From an uncultured Porphyromonadaceae bacterium (GTDB taxonomy: Bacteria > Bacteroidota > Bacteroidia > Bacteroidales > Muribaculaceae): a DNA stretch of 64,000 nucleotides. The notes beneath the pieces were generated by a model, which searched no databases, had not been told where the DNA came from, and saw only the letters and a list, made by a program, of their open reading frames with translations. Each line of letters starts with the position of its first letter. The first letter of the stretch is position 1. The DNA is taken from assembly GCA_902491515.1 (NCBI GenBank), contig CABUIC010000006.1, positions 1 to 64,000 of the forward strand, read 5' to 3'. Of the stretch, positions 49,061 through 59,500 are shown one piece after another. A program made the translations under genes and the position numbers.

Positions 49061-52000
49061 ATGAGTAAGGCTATGCACACGGCGCGGATTCTCCGACGTG
49101 CACTGTCGGCACTGGTCCTGCCGGCGGTGCTTCTGTGCTTATGCCTTTCGTCCTGCTCAACCCGCAAGAACACCGCCTTCTCCCGCAACTACCAGGCCTT
49201 TATCACCCGCTACAACATCTACTACAACGGCGACAAGCATTTCAAGGAAACCCTCGCCGAGATGGAGAACAAGTATGAGGACGACTATTCCCGCCAGCTC
49301 TTCCTCCATCCCGTCGAAGCCAAGGCCGAGCCGACCGCGCCCCAGCCCTCGGGGAATTTCGACCGCTCGATAGAGAAAGCCCAGAAAGCCATCCAGCTCC
49401 GAAGCATCAAGAAAAAGCCCGCGAAGAAGTCAGGCAAAGGCTCGGACCCGAAATACAAGGCATGGATGAAGCGCGAGGAGTACAACCCCTTCCTCCACAA
49501 CGCCTGGATGATGATGGGCCAAAGCCAGTACTACAACGGCGACTTCGCCGGAGCGGCCTCGACCTTCTTCTACATCTCGCGCCATTTCGGATGGCTCCCG
49601 GCCACTGTGGCCGAAGCCCAGCTCATGCAGGCCATGAGCTACCTCGGGCTCGGATGGCTCTTCGAGGCCGAGCTAATCCTCAAGCGCATCAAGCCCGAAG
49701 AGCTCACCGACGCGCGCCTCCGGCAACTCTACAACACGGCCATGGCCGACTACCTCCTGCGCCGCGGCGAGTACGCCGACGCCCTGCCATACCTCCGCGA
49801 CGCCGCAAAGGGCGCCAAAGGCGCGCAGAAAACGCGTCTGACCTTCCTACTCGGCCAGACCCTCGCCCGCGAGGGGCAGAAATCCGAGGCATACGAGGCA
49901 TTCCGCAAGGCCGGCAGCACCTCTTCCGCCTCCTACCGAACGAAGTTCAACGCCCGAATCAAGCAGAGCGAGGTTTTCCAGGGCACGGACGTCGAGTCTG
50001 AGGCCAAGGCCCTCCGGCGCATGACCCGCTACGACCGCAACAAGGACTATCTCGACCAGATATACTACGCAATAGGCAATCTATATCTCGGACGCGGCGA
50101 CACGGCAAAAGCTGTCGAAAACTACGAGCTCGCAAACAAGAAAAGCACGCGCAACGGCATTGACAAGGCCATGAACCAGCTCACTCTCGGCGGAATCTAC
50201 TTCGCACAGGGAAACTACGAGAAAGCCCAGCCGAGCTATTCCGAGGCCATTCCGCAACTTCCCCAGACATTCCCCGACTACGCCGCTCTCAAGAGGCGGA
50301 GCGACGTCCTCGACGAACTCGCCGTCTATTCCCAGAACGTCAACCTCCAGGACTCCCTCCTGCGCCTCGCCGCCATGCCCGAGGACGAGCTCCTGAAGGT
50401 TATCGACCGCATGATCGAGGACCTCAAAAAACGCGAACGCGAGGAGGCCGAGGAGGCCCGGCGGCAGGAATACGAGGCCAACGCCGAGCAGTTCGGCAAC
50501 CAGTTCACCGACAACACCAACAACTTCACGATCAACACCGACAACTCCTGGTACTTCTACAACACTGCGACCAAGAATGCCGGCAAGACCGAATTCCAGA
50601 AGCGCTGGGGCTCGCGTAAGCTCGAGGACAACTGGCGCCGCCGCAACAAAGCCACCTTCAACACCGGCGACTTCGACCTCCCCTCCGAGACCGACGAAAA
50701 CCCCGACGCCGCCGACTCCGGCGCGGCCGCCGATTCCCTGGCCGCACCCGAAGAGGAGCAGGACCCCGAAAAGCTCCAGCGCTCCGCCGACCCCCACTAT
50801 CCCGAGTACTACATGGCCCAGATACCCTTCACCGACGCCGAGAAGCAGACCGCGAACGACGTAATCCAGGAGGGTCTCTACAATATGGGCGTAATCCTCA
50901 AGGACAAACTCGAGGACTTCCCGTCCTCGCGCAAGGAGTTCGACCGCCTCCTCAAGGACTACCCCGACAACATCTACCGCCTCGACACCTACTACAACCT
51001 CTACCTCATGGAAATGCGCCGGGGAAACAAGGACGAGGCCGAGCTCTTCCGCAAGCTCATCATCGACGAGTTCCCCGAGTCGAAGTACGGCATGGCCATG
51101 CGCGACCCCGACTACCTCGACAAACTCCGCACGATGGACGCGCGCCAGCAGCAGCTCTACGACCGCACCTACGAGGCATACCTCGCCAACGACAACGAAG
51201 GCGTACACCGCGGATACCAGGAGATGATGGACACATATCCCCTGAGCAAAATCGTGCCCAAGTTCATGTTCCTCAACGCCCTCGCCTACGTCACCGACCG
51301 CGAACCCGAGAAGTTCAACGCCCAGCTCCGCGAACTCCTCGAGCGCTACCCCGACACGGACATCACGCCCATCGCCACCGCATGGCTCAAGGGCATGGCC
51401 CAGGGCCGCGAGCTCCAGACCTCCGCCACCGGCAACCTCCGGGGAATGGTCTGGGACACCCGCCTCACCAACGACTCTATCGCCGCCGAAGGCAAAAACG
51501 GCCCCCTCGAGTTCGACCTCAACCCCGACACCAGCCAGCTTCTCGTCTTTACCTTCGACACCGGCGAAGTCTCCTCAAACGCCCTCCTCTACGAAATCGC
51601 GCGCCACAACTTCCGCGCATTCGTGGTCAAGGACTTCGACCTCGAACCCATGAACTTCGGCCGCCTCGGGATGATTGTAGTCAAGGGATTCGACAACATG
51701 GCGGAACTGAACCATTACCGCCGCGTGATGGCCGACGCCCCCGACTTCCGCATCCCGGCCGGAGTACGTCCAATCGCCATCAGCGAGGCAAATTTCCAGA
51801 CCCTCCTCGACAAGGGCAGTTCCTTCGACGAGTACTTCCATTACCTTCAGGAACAAAATTACGTCGACACTCAGGCCGACCTCCTCCGGCCCGAGGCAAC
51901 CGAAACCCTCGAAGAAGCCGACCGCGCCACCGAAGAGATAAAAGAAGAGATAAAAGAAGAGCAGCCCGCGGCCGCAGAAATTAAAGCAGCTGACTTAGCT

Positions 52001-52162
52001 AAAGAAGCTGATTCAGCTAATAAAGCTAAAGAAGCTAATCCGGCTACACCGGCTCCTCAGGCCGCTCCTGCCGCCCCTGCCGCTCCTGTGGCCGTGCCGC
52101 TTCCGCGGAAGCCGGCCGTAGCTCCCGGCAGCGAAGGCGACGACCCCCTCCTCGACGAATAA
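49061..52162 (+). CDS. PorW/SprE-like tetratricopeptide lipoprotein
   Basis: A 1033-residue outer-membrane lipoprotein (lipobox LSSC, C32). The start TRKNTAFSRNYQAFITRYNIYYNG-like region and arrays of TPR-type helical repeats (about 140-420 and 600-800) match the SprE/PorW family that links type IX secretion subcomplexes. The C-terminus (about 945-1033) is low-complexity, first glutamate/lysine-rich (EEIKEEIKEEQ), then alanine/proline-rich. It lies between the HD phosphodiesterase and porX, which supports a secretion role. Confidence 0.8.
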   Translation: MSKAMHTARILRRALSALVLPAVLLCLCLSSCSTRKNTAFSRNYQAFITRYNIYYNGDKHFKETLAEMENKYEDDYSRQLFLHPVEAKAEPTAPQPSGNFDRSIEKAQKAIQLRSIKKKPAKKSGKGSDPKYKAWMKREEYNPFLHNAWMMMGQSQYYNGDFAGAASTFFYISRHFGWLPATVAEAQLMQAMSYLGLGWLFEAELILKRIKPEELTDARLRQLYNTAMADYLLRRGEYADALPYLRDAAKGAKGAQKTRLTFLLGQTLAREGQKSEAYEAFRKAGSTSSASYRTKFNARIKQSEVFQGTDVESEAKALRRMTRYDRNKDYLDQIYYAIGNLYLGRGDTAKAVENYELANKKSTRNGIDKAMNQLTLGGIYFAQGNYEKAQPSYSEAIPQLPQTFPDYAALKRRSDVLDELAVYSQNVNLQDSLLRLAAMPEDELLKVIDRMIEDLKKREREEAEEARRQEYEANAEQFGNQFTDNTNNFTINTDNSWYFYNTATKNAGKTEFQKRWGSRKLEDNWRRRNKATFNTGDFDLPSETDENPDAADSGAAADSLAAPEEEQDPEKLQRSADPHYPEYYMAQIPFTDAEKQTANDVIQEGLYNMGVILKDKLEDFPSSRKEFDRLLKDYPDNIYRLDTYYNLYLMEMRRGNKDEAELFRKLIIDEFPESKYGMAMRDPDYLDKLRTMDARQQQLYDRTYEAYLANDNEGVHRGYQEMMDTYPLSKIVPKFMFLNALAYVTDREPEKFNAQLRELLERYPDTDITPIATAWLKGMAQGRELQTSATGNLRGMVWDTRLTNDSIAAEGKNGPLEFDLNPDTSQLLVFTFDTGEVSSNALLYEIARHNFRAFVVKDFDLEPMNFGRLGMIVVKGFDNMAELNHYRRVMADAPDFRIPAGVRPIAISEANFQTLLDKGSSFDEYFHYLQEQNYVDTQADLLRPEATETLEEADRATEEIKEEIKEEQPAAAEIKAADLAKEADSANKAKEANPATPAPQAAPAAPAAPVAVPLPRKPAVAPGSEGDDPLLDE

Positions 52163-52181
52163 AAACCACTACACTGACATT

Positions 52182-53741
52182 ATGAACGGCACAATACTCT
52201 GGGCAGACGACGAGATTGACCTCCTCAAGCCGCATCTGCTCTTTCTCAGGAACAAAGGCTACGAACTCGTCACGGCCAACAACGGCCGCGACGCCTACGA
52301 AATGGCCGTCAGCCGCCCCTTCGACCTGATAATCCTCGACGAGAACATGCCCGGCCTCACCGGCCTCGAGACCCTCGCGATGATTAAGCAGCGCCTCCCC
52401 CACGTCCCCGTCATCATGATCACAAAGAGCGAGGAAGAGAACATCATGGACCAGGCCGTCGGAAGCAAAATCGCCGACTACCTCATCAAGCCCGTGAACC
52501 CCAACCAGATTCTCATCGCCATAAAGAAGCATCTCCACAGCGAGCGTCTGGTGTCGGAGCAGACGGCCCAGGACTATCGTCAGGACTTCGCCGCAATCTC
52601 CGGCCTCATAAACTCCGCCGACACCCTCGATGACTGGACAGCCCTATACGAGAGGCTCGTCTACCGCGAGCTCGAGCTCGCCGCCACGGACACCAACATG
52701 GACGAAATGCTCGAGATGCAGAAAAACGAGGCAAACGCCGAATTCGGAAAATGGGTGCGCCGCAACTACGAGGGATGGCTCGCCGACATGAAGGACGGCC
52801 GCGGCCCCCTCATGAGCCCCCGCGTGATGCAGGAGTCGGTGTTTCCGCTCCTCGACAAGGGCGAGAAGGTCTTCTTCGTGCTCATCGACAACTTCCGCCT
52901 CGACCAGTGGCGCACGGTCAAGCCTCTCCTCGCCGAAAGTTTCAGCATGGACGAACGGCTCTACACCACCATCCTCCCCACCGCCACACAGTACGCCCGC
53001 AACGCCATCTTCTCCGGACTTATGCCCAGCGAAATCGAGCGCCTCTTCCCCGACCTCTGGGTCGACGAGGACTCCGAGGAAGGCAAGAACCTCAACGAGT
53101 CGCCGCTGATAGCGACACTCCTCGAGCGATACCGCCGAAAGGACGTGAAGTTCTCCTACAACAAAATCAACGACTCCGCCGCCGGCGAAAAGCTCCTCGC
53201 GAACTTCTCGCAGCTCGAAAGCAACAATCTCAACGTCATCGTCTTCAACTTCGTCGACATGCTCTCCCACGCGCGCACCGAGTCGAAGATGATCCGCGAG
53301 CTCGCTTCTACCAACGCCGCATACCGCTCCCTCACCGAGTCGTGGTTCCGCCACTCCTCCATCCTTGACATCCTCCGCCGCATAGCCTCCCGCGGCTACC
53401 GCGTGGTGCTCACCACCGACCACGGCACCATCCGCGTCGACACCCCCGTAAAGGTGGCGGGCGACAAGAACACCAACACCAACCTCCGCTACAAACTCGG
53501 AAAGAGCCTCGGCTACAACGCAAAGCAGGTGTTCGAAATAAAGAACCCCGCGCGTTTCGGGCTACCCTCGCCCAACGTCTCGACAAGCTACATCTTCGCC
53601 ATGCGCAACGAGTTCTTCGCCTACCCCAACAACTACAACTACTACGTCCAGTACTACACCGACACCTTCCAGCACGGCGGCATATCCATGGAGGAAATGC
53701 TTGTGCCCCTGATTGTGCTCACCCCCAAGACCAACGCATGA
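52182..53741 (+). CDS. porX: PorX: response regulator fused to PglZ-type phosphodiesterase
   Basis: A 519-residue protein. The receiver domain (1-120) has D9-D10, phospho-acceptor D53 (LDENMPG) and the switch T81/K102-type residues. The C-terminal PglZ/alkaline-phosphatase-like domain (about 200-510) carries YTTILPTATQYARN, FVDMLSHAR and TTDHGT metal ligands. Known PorX proteins control type IX secretion genes, and the effector domain has been reported to cleave cyclic and linear oligonucleotides. It overlaps tsaE by 4 bases. Confidence 0.95.
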   Translation: MNGTILWADDEIDLLKPHLLFLRNKGYELVTANNGRDAYEMAVSRPFDLIILDENMPGLTGLETLAMIKQRLPHVPVIMITKSEEENIMDQAVGSKIADYLIKPVNPNQILIAIKKHLHSERLVSEQTAQDYRQDFAAISGLINSADTLDDWTALYERLVYRELELAATDTNMDEMLEMQKNEANAEFGKWVRRNYEGWLADMKDGRGPLMSPRVMQESVFPLLDKGEKVFFVLIDNFRLDQWRTVKPLLAESFSMDERLYTTILPTATQYARNAIFSGLMPSEIERLFPDLWVDEDSEEGKNLNESPLIATLLERYRRKDVKFSYNKINDSAAGEKLLANFSQLESNNLNVIVFNFVDMLSHARTESKMIRELASTNAAYRSLTESWFRHSSILDILRRIASRGYRVVLTTDHGTIRVDTPVKVAGDKNTNTNLRYKLGKSLGYNAKQVFEIKNPARFGLPSPNVSTSYIFAMRNEFFAYPNNYNYYVQYYTDTFQHGGISMEEMLVPLIVLTPKTNA

Positions 53742-54160
53742 AACGCATAGACATACCCGGTCCCTCCGCCCTCGCCGACGCCGCCCGCGAGTTCGCAGGC
53801 ATCATCGGCGACCGCCGCCACATCGCCTTCTACGGCGACATGGGCGCGGGCAAGACCACATTCATCCGAAGCCTCGCCTCCGTGCTCGGCATGCCCGGCG
53901 ACGAGGCCGCCAACTCCCCCAGCTTCTCACTCGTCAACGAGTACACCACCCCCTCCGGTATCATCTACCACTTCGATTTCTACCGTCTCGACTCCGTCGA
54001 GGAGGCCCTTGACATCGGCATCGAGGAATACTTCGACTCCGGCGCCCTCTGCCTTATGGAATGGCCCGAGCGCATCATCCCCATACTCCCCGAAGACACC
54101 GTGACGGTCAAGATTACAGTAAACGACGACGATTCACGCACATTGCTCATCAGCGAATGA
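53738..54160 (+). CDS. tsaE: tRNA t6A modification ATPase TsaE
   Basis: A 140-residue P-loop protein with Walker A GDMGAGKTT (33-41) and the family strands NSPSFSLVNEY, HFDFYRL and CLMEWPER. It drives the TsaBD complex in making threonylcarbamoyl-adenosine at position 37 of ANN-decoding tRNAs. It overlaps both porX and birA by 4 bases. Confidence 0.95.
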   Translation: MKRIDIPGPSALADAAREFAGIIGDRRHIAFYGDMGAGKTTFIRSLASVLGMPGDEAANSPSFSLVNEYTTPSGIIYHFDFYRLDSVEEALDIGIEEYFDSGALCLMEWPERIIPILPEDTVTVKITVNDDDSRTLLISE

Positions 54161-54906
54161 AACCTATCATAGAAAACATAGAACACTGCCCCTCGACCAA
54201 CACCGAACTCGCCTCCCGCACCGACGCGCCTGCCGGAACAGTCCTCCGCGCACGCGCTCAGAGCGCCGGACGCGGTCAGCGCGGCAACTCATGGGAGTCC
54301 GAGCCCGGACGCAACCTCACCTTCTCGCTTCTCCTCCGTCCCGAAGCAATCCCGGCCTCCCGACAGTTCGAGCTGTCCATGCTCGTGAGCCTCGGCATAG
54401 TCCGCACTCTCGCCGGACACGGCATCCCCGCATTAATAAAATGGCCTAACGACATCTACGCAGGCGACGACGGCAAAATCTGCGGTATTCTCATCGAAAA
54501 CACCGTTACCGGCAATAAAATCAAGCGCTCGGTAATCGGTGTGGGCCTCAACGTCAACCAGAAGGAGTTCCTCTCCGATGCGCCCAACCCCCTCAGCATG
54601 CGGCAGCTTCTCGGCCGGGAGACTGAGCTCGAACCCCTGCTCGAAGAAATTTGTTGTAATATCATCGGAGAAGTCGAGGCCTACGAGGCCGCCCCCTGCA
54701 CCGAAGCGCTCAGCGCCCGCTACAAGGCCGCGCTATGGCGCGCCGACGGCCTGACCCATCCCTTCCGCGACACCGCCACCGGCGAGGAATTCCGTGCCTC
54801 CATCGCCGACGTGGGGGCCGACGGAACCCTTTCCCTCGCCCCCGAGGCCCCCGACGCGCGTATCCGTGAATATATCTTCAAAGAGGTTGAATTTCTGCTT
54901 AAATGA
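54157..54906 (+). CDS. birA: biotin--[acetyl-CoA-carboxylase] ligase
   Basis: A 249-residue enzyme that adenylates biotin and attaches it to carboxylase carrier proteins. It has the biotinoyl-AMP loop AGRGQRGNSWES, KWPNDIYAGD with the catalytic lysine region, and GVGLNVN. There is no N-terminal HTH, so it is the non-repressor class. ATG 54157 (MKPIIENIEHCPSTNTE) overlaps the tsaE stop (ATGA); the gene also overlaps ctpA. Confidence 0.94.
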   Translation: MKPIIENIEHCPSTNTELASRTDAPAGTVLRARAQSAGRGQRGNSWESEPGRNLTFSLLLRPEAIPASRQFELSMLVSLGIVRTLAGHGIPALIKWPNDIYAGDDGKICGILIENTVTGNKIKRSVIGVGLNVNQKEFLSDAPNPLSMRQLLGRETELEPLLEEICCNIIGEVEAYEAAPCTEALSARYKAALWRADGLTHPFRDTATGEEFRASIADVGADGTLSLAPEAPDARIREYIFKEVEFLLK

Positions 54907-56564
54907 AAAGACTCTTACCACTTCTCCTCGTGGCCGCCGCCCTTCTCGGCGTGGCCACGGCTTTCTCCCGCAGCCAGAGCGCCAAGAGCAAGGATGAGCT
55001 CGCCCGCAGCCTCAACACCTTCAACTCAATCGTCAAGGAGCTCTACACCGGCTACGTCGACACCATCGACGGCGCCCGCATGGTCCGCGAGGCCATCGAC
55101 GGAATGCTCTCCGAAATCGACCCGTACACCGAATATTACCCCTCTGACGACCAGGACGAGCTCACCACGCTCGCCCAGGGCCAGTACGCCGGCATCGGCT
55201 CCTTCATCGTGCGCCGCGGCGACTCCGTCTACGTCTCCCAGCCGCAGTGGGGCTCCCCGGCACGCCAGGCCGGGCTCCTCCCCGGCGACGCCTTCGTGAG
55301 CATCGACGGCGACAGCGTAGGCCGCGGCCTGAGCATCGACCAGGTCAGCCGGCGCCTCCGCGGACAGGCCGGCACGAAGGTCCTCGTGACCGTCCGCCGC
55401 CCCCTCGCCGGCGACTCCCTCATCACCCTTGAGATAACCCGCGGAAACATCAAGGTCAACCCCGTGCCTTATCACGGCATCGGCCCCGACGGCATAGGAT
55501 ACATCCGCCTCACCACCTTCAGCTCCGAGTCGGCCTCCGCCGTCAAGGACGCACTGCGCGAGATGCTGAAGGACCCGGCCCTCAAGGGTCTCGTAATCGA
55601 CCTCCGCGGCAACGGCGGCGGTTACCTCGAGAGCGCCGTGCAGATTGCCGGATACTTCGTGGACAAAGGTACGGAAATCGTGCGCACCCGCGGACGCGAG
55701 GCCTCCGAGGAGAAAATATTCAAGACCACCCAGAACCCCCTCGCGCCTAAACTGCCCCTTGCGATTCTCACCGACGGCTCCACGGCCTCGGCCTCCGAGA
55801 TTCTCTCCGGCTCGCTCCAGGACCTCGACCGCGCAGTTATCGTCGGCTCCCGCTCCTTCGGGAAAGGTCTCGTGCAGAACACCGTCAACCTACCCTACGG
55901 CGACGTCCTCAAGCTGACCCGCGGACGATATTACATCCCCTCCGGGCGCCTCATCCAGGCCATCGACTACTCTCACCGGAACCCCGACGGCTCCGTGGCC
56001 CGCAAGCCCGACAGCCTCACAAACGTATTCCACACCCGCGCCGGACGCGAGGTCCGCGACGGCGGCGGAATCACCCCCGACGTGGCCGTCGAGGAGCCCC
56101 GCTCGAACCGTCTGCTGTACAATATAGTGGCCGACTACTGGGCCTTCGACTTCGCCAACCGCTACCAGCGGCGGCATCCGTCCGTAGCTCCGGATTTCCG
56201 CGTCGACTCCGCGGTATTCGAGGAGTTCAAGGCCTTCATCGACCCCGAGAAGTTCCACTACGACCGCCAATGCGAGTCAGGGCTGAAATACCTCCGCGAA
56301 GCCGCCGAAATCGAGGGATACATGAACGACTCCGTGGCCGCCCAGTTCGACCGTCTCGGAGCGATGCTCCGCCACGACCTCGGCCACGACCTCGACTTCA
56401 ACCGCGGGGCCATCGTGGAGATTCTCGAAAGCGAGCTCGGCCCGCGCTACTTCGACGACGGCGAGATGATCCGCCGGGGCCTCCCGGCCGACAGCACCCT
56501 GGCACGCGCACGCAGGATTCTCCTCGACCCGGCGGAATATGACAAAACTTTAGGCGAAAAGTGA
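54903..56564 (+). CDS. S41 carboxyl-terminal processing protease
   Basis: A 553-residue periplasmic CtpA/Tsp-type protease. Signal-anchor at 1-20, PDZ domain about 95-165, and a catalytic core with VIDLRGNGGG (231-240), the nucleophile serine within GSTASASE (292-299) and general-base K321 (FGKGLVQ). A C-terminal extension of about 170 residues follows. It overlaps birA by 4 bases, and its stop overlaps the mfd ATG (TGATG). Confidence 0.94.
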   Translation: MKRLLPLLLVAAALLGVATAFSRSQSAKSKDELARSLNTFNSIVKELYTGYVDTIDGARMVREAIDGMLSEIDPYTEYYPSDDQDELTTLAQGQYAGIGSFIVRRGDSVYVSQPQWGSPARQAGLLPGDAFVSIDGDSVGRGLSIDQVSRRLRGQAGTKVLVTVRRPLAGDSLITLEITRGNIKVNPVPYHGIGPDGIGYIRLTTFSSESASAVKDALREMLKDPALKGLVIDLRGNGGGYLESAVQIAGYFVDKGTEIVRTRGREASEEKIFKTTQNPLAPKLPLAILTDGSTASASEILSGSLQDLDRAVIVGSRSFGKGLVQNTVNLPYGDVLKLTRGRYYIPSGRLIQAIDYSHRNPDGSVARKPDSLTNVFHTRAGREVRDGGGITPDVAVEEPRSNRLLYNIVADYWAFDFANRYQRRHPSVAPDFRVDSAVFEEFKAFIDPEKFHYDRQCESGLKYLREAAEIEGYMNDSVAAQFDRLGAMLRHDLGHDLDFNRGAIVEILESELGPRYFDDGEMIRRGLPADSTLARARRILLDPAEYDKTLGEK

Positions 56565-59500
56565 TGCTGACTCTGAAGGAGCTTTCCGGGCGCGTGCTCA
56601 CGCCCGAACGCATCGCCGCGCTGAAGGCCATGACGGGCAAGGGCGACGCGCGCACCCCCGGCGTGGTCTACGGCTGCGCAGGCTCGGCCGCGGCCGTGAT
56701 GCTCGCCGGAATTCCTGCGGGGAAGATTCCCGTGATTGTCGTGGGCGACAGTCTCGACGACGCCGGATACCTCTACAGCGACCTCTGCCACCTCGCCGGA
56801 GAGGAAGCCACCGCCTTCCTGCCCTCGGGCTACAAGCGCGACATAAAGTACGGCCAGTCCGACGAACCTGCACGCATCCTCCGCACCGAAACCCTCCGCC
56901 GCCTCGCCGGACACGCCGACGGTTCCTCGCGCAAGGGCGCTGGCCTGCGTTTCGTCGTGACATATCCCGAGGCCCTCGCCGAGGGGGTGGCTTCCCGCCA
57001 GCGCCTCGAGGCCGCCACACTCAGCCTCCGCAAAGGGGCCGCGACAAGTCCCGGGGAGGTCGGGAAATGGCTCCTCGAACAGGGATTCAGCCGCGTGGAC
57101 TATGTCTACGAGCCCGGCCAGTTCGCCGTCCGCGGCTCTATTGTCGACATCTTCGGCTATTCTTCCGAGCTCCCCTTCCGCATCGACTTCTTCGGCGACG
57201 AAATCGACAGCATCCGTTCCTTCAACGTCGAGACCCAGCTATCGGAGCACACCCTCGACGAAATCGCCGTAACCGCCCGAATCGACAACGAATCCGACGA
57301 CTCCCGGCCTCTATCGCTTCTTGAGTACGTGGCGGAGACAAGTCCCCTCTTCGCCTTCCGCGACGAGGAACGCGCCCTCGCGCGCATCAGGGAAATAGGA
57401 CAGGAGCAGATGAGCACATCCTCCCTCATAGCCGACGAAGGCGACCCCTCGGCACTGAAGGAGGTGATTGACACAGAGGCCTTCGCCGATAAAATCAAGG
57501 ACTTCCGCCGCCTGCACTTCACGGCCGCGAAGGAGCTCCTCCCCGTAAAGGGCGTCAAAACCCTCGACTTCGGATGCACGCCTCAGGGCATATACCACAA
57601 GAATTTCGACATCATCGCCGACAGCTTCCGCCGTTTCGCCGACGAAGGATTCACAATCTTCATCCTCAGCGACAACGAGAAGCAGTTCGACCGCCTGCGT
57701 GTGATTTTCGAGGACCGGGGCGACGACATCAGCTTCACCCCCGCGCTCAACACCCTCCACGAGGGATTCGTCGACCACCGGACAAAGAGCTGCGTCTTCA
57801 CCGACCACCAGATTTTCGACCGCTTCCACAAGTACACCCTCAAGAGCGAGCGAGCCCGCTCCGGCAAGATGGCCCTCTCGCTCAAGGAGCTCGGCCAGAT
57901 TGAGGTCGGCGACTACGTGGTGCACATCGACTACGGCGTGGCCCGCTTCGGCGGCCTCGTCCGCACGGAGGTCGGCGGCCACTACCAGGAGCTCATCAAG
58001 CTCGTCTACGCCAACGACGACATCGCCCTCGTGAGCCTCCACGCACTCCACAAGCTCGCGAAGTACCGCGGAAAGGACGGCGTGCCCCCGAAAATCAACC
58101 GCCTCGGCTCCGGAAACTGGGCGCGCCTCAAGGAAAAGACCAAGGGCAAGCTCAAGGACATAGCCCGCGACCTCATAAAGCTCTACGCCGCGCGCAAGGA
58201 CGAGAAGGGCTTCGCCTTCTCCCCCGACTCCTACATGCAGCACGAGCTCGAGGCTTCCTTCATCTACGAGGACACCCCCGACCAGCTGACGGCCACACAG
58301 GCCGTGAAGAAGGACATGGAGAGCGAGCGCCCCATGGACCGACTCGTCTGCGGCGACGTCGGCTTCGGAAAGACTGAAATCGCCATCCGCGCGGCTTTCA
58401 AGGCCGCCTCCGACTCCAAGCAGGTGGCCGTGCTCGTGCCCACCACAGTCCTCGCCTCCCAGCATTTCAAGACCTTCAGCGAGCGTCTCCGCGACTTCCC
58501 CGTGCGCGTCGAACTCCTCACCCGCGCCCGCTCCGCCAAGGAGACCAGGGAAATCCTCGCCGACCTCGAGGCCGGGAAAATCGACATCATCGTCGGCACC
58601 CACAAGCTCATAGGCAAGGGCGTCAAGTTCAAGGACCTCGGGCTCCTGATTGTCGACGAGGAGCAAAAATTCGGCGTGGCCGTGAAGGAAAAGCTCAAGC
58701 AGCTGAAGGTGAACATCGACACCCTCACCATGAGCGCCACGCCCATTCCGCGCACACTCCAGTTCTCGCTCATGGGCGCCCGCGACCTCTCGACCATCAA
58801 CACCCCGCCGCCCAACCGCTACCCCATCATCACGAGCGTCACGGGCCTCGCCGACGACGTCGTGTCCGAAGCCATAAACTTCGAGCTCGCCCGCGGCGGA
58901 CAGGTGTTCTTCGTCAACAACCGCATCGAGGGGCTCTTCGAGCTCGAGGACATGGTGCGCCGGCTCGTGCCCGATGCCCGCACGGTAGTCGCCCACGGAC
59001 AGATGCCTCCCGACAAGCTCGAAAAGGCCATCGACGACTTCACGGCCCACCACTACGACGTGCTTCTCGCCACGACAATCATCGAGAGCGGCATCGACAT
59101 GCCCAACGTCAACACCATCATCGTCAACAACGCCCACAAGTTCGGTCTCAGCGAGCTCCACCAGCTCCGCGGACGCGTCGGCCGAAGCTCGCGCAAGGCT
59201 TTCTGCTACCTCACCGTCCCTCCAGGCAGCCCGCTCACGCCCATAGCCCGGCGGCGCCTCCAGGCCATCGAGAGCTTCTCCGACCTCGGCGCCGGTATCC
59301 AGATTGCCATGCAGGACCTCGACATCCGCGGTGCCGGAAACCTCCTCGGCGCCGAGCAGAGCGGCTTCATCGCCGACCTCGGCTACGAGACCTACCAGAA
59401 GGTGCTCCGCGAGGCCGTCATCGAGCTGCGCACCGAAGAGTTCGCAGACCTCGCGCAGGCCGACACAGCCACAATCGACGCCTCGGAATTCGTGGCGGAC

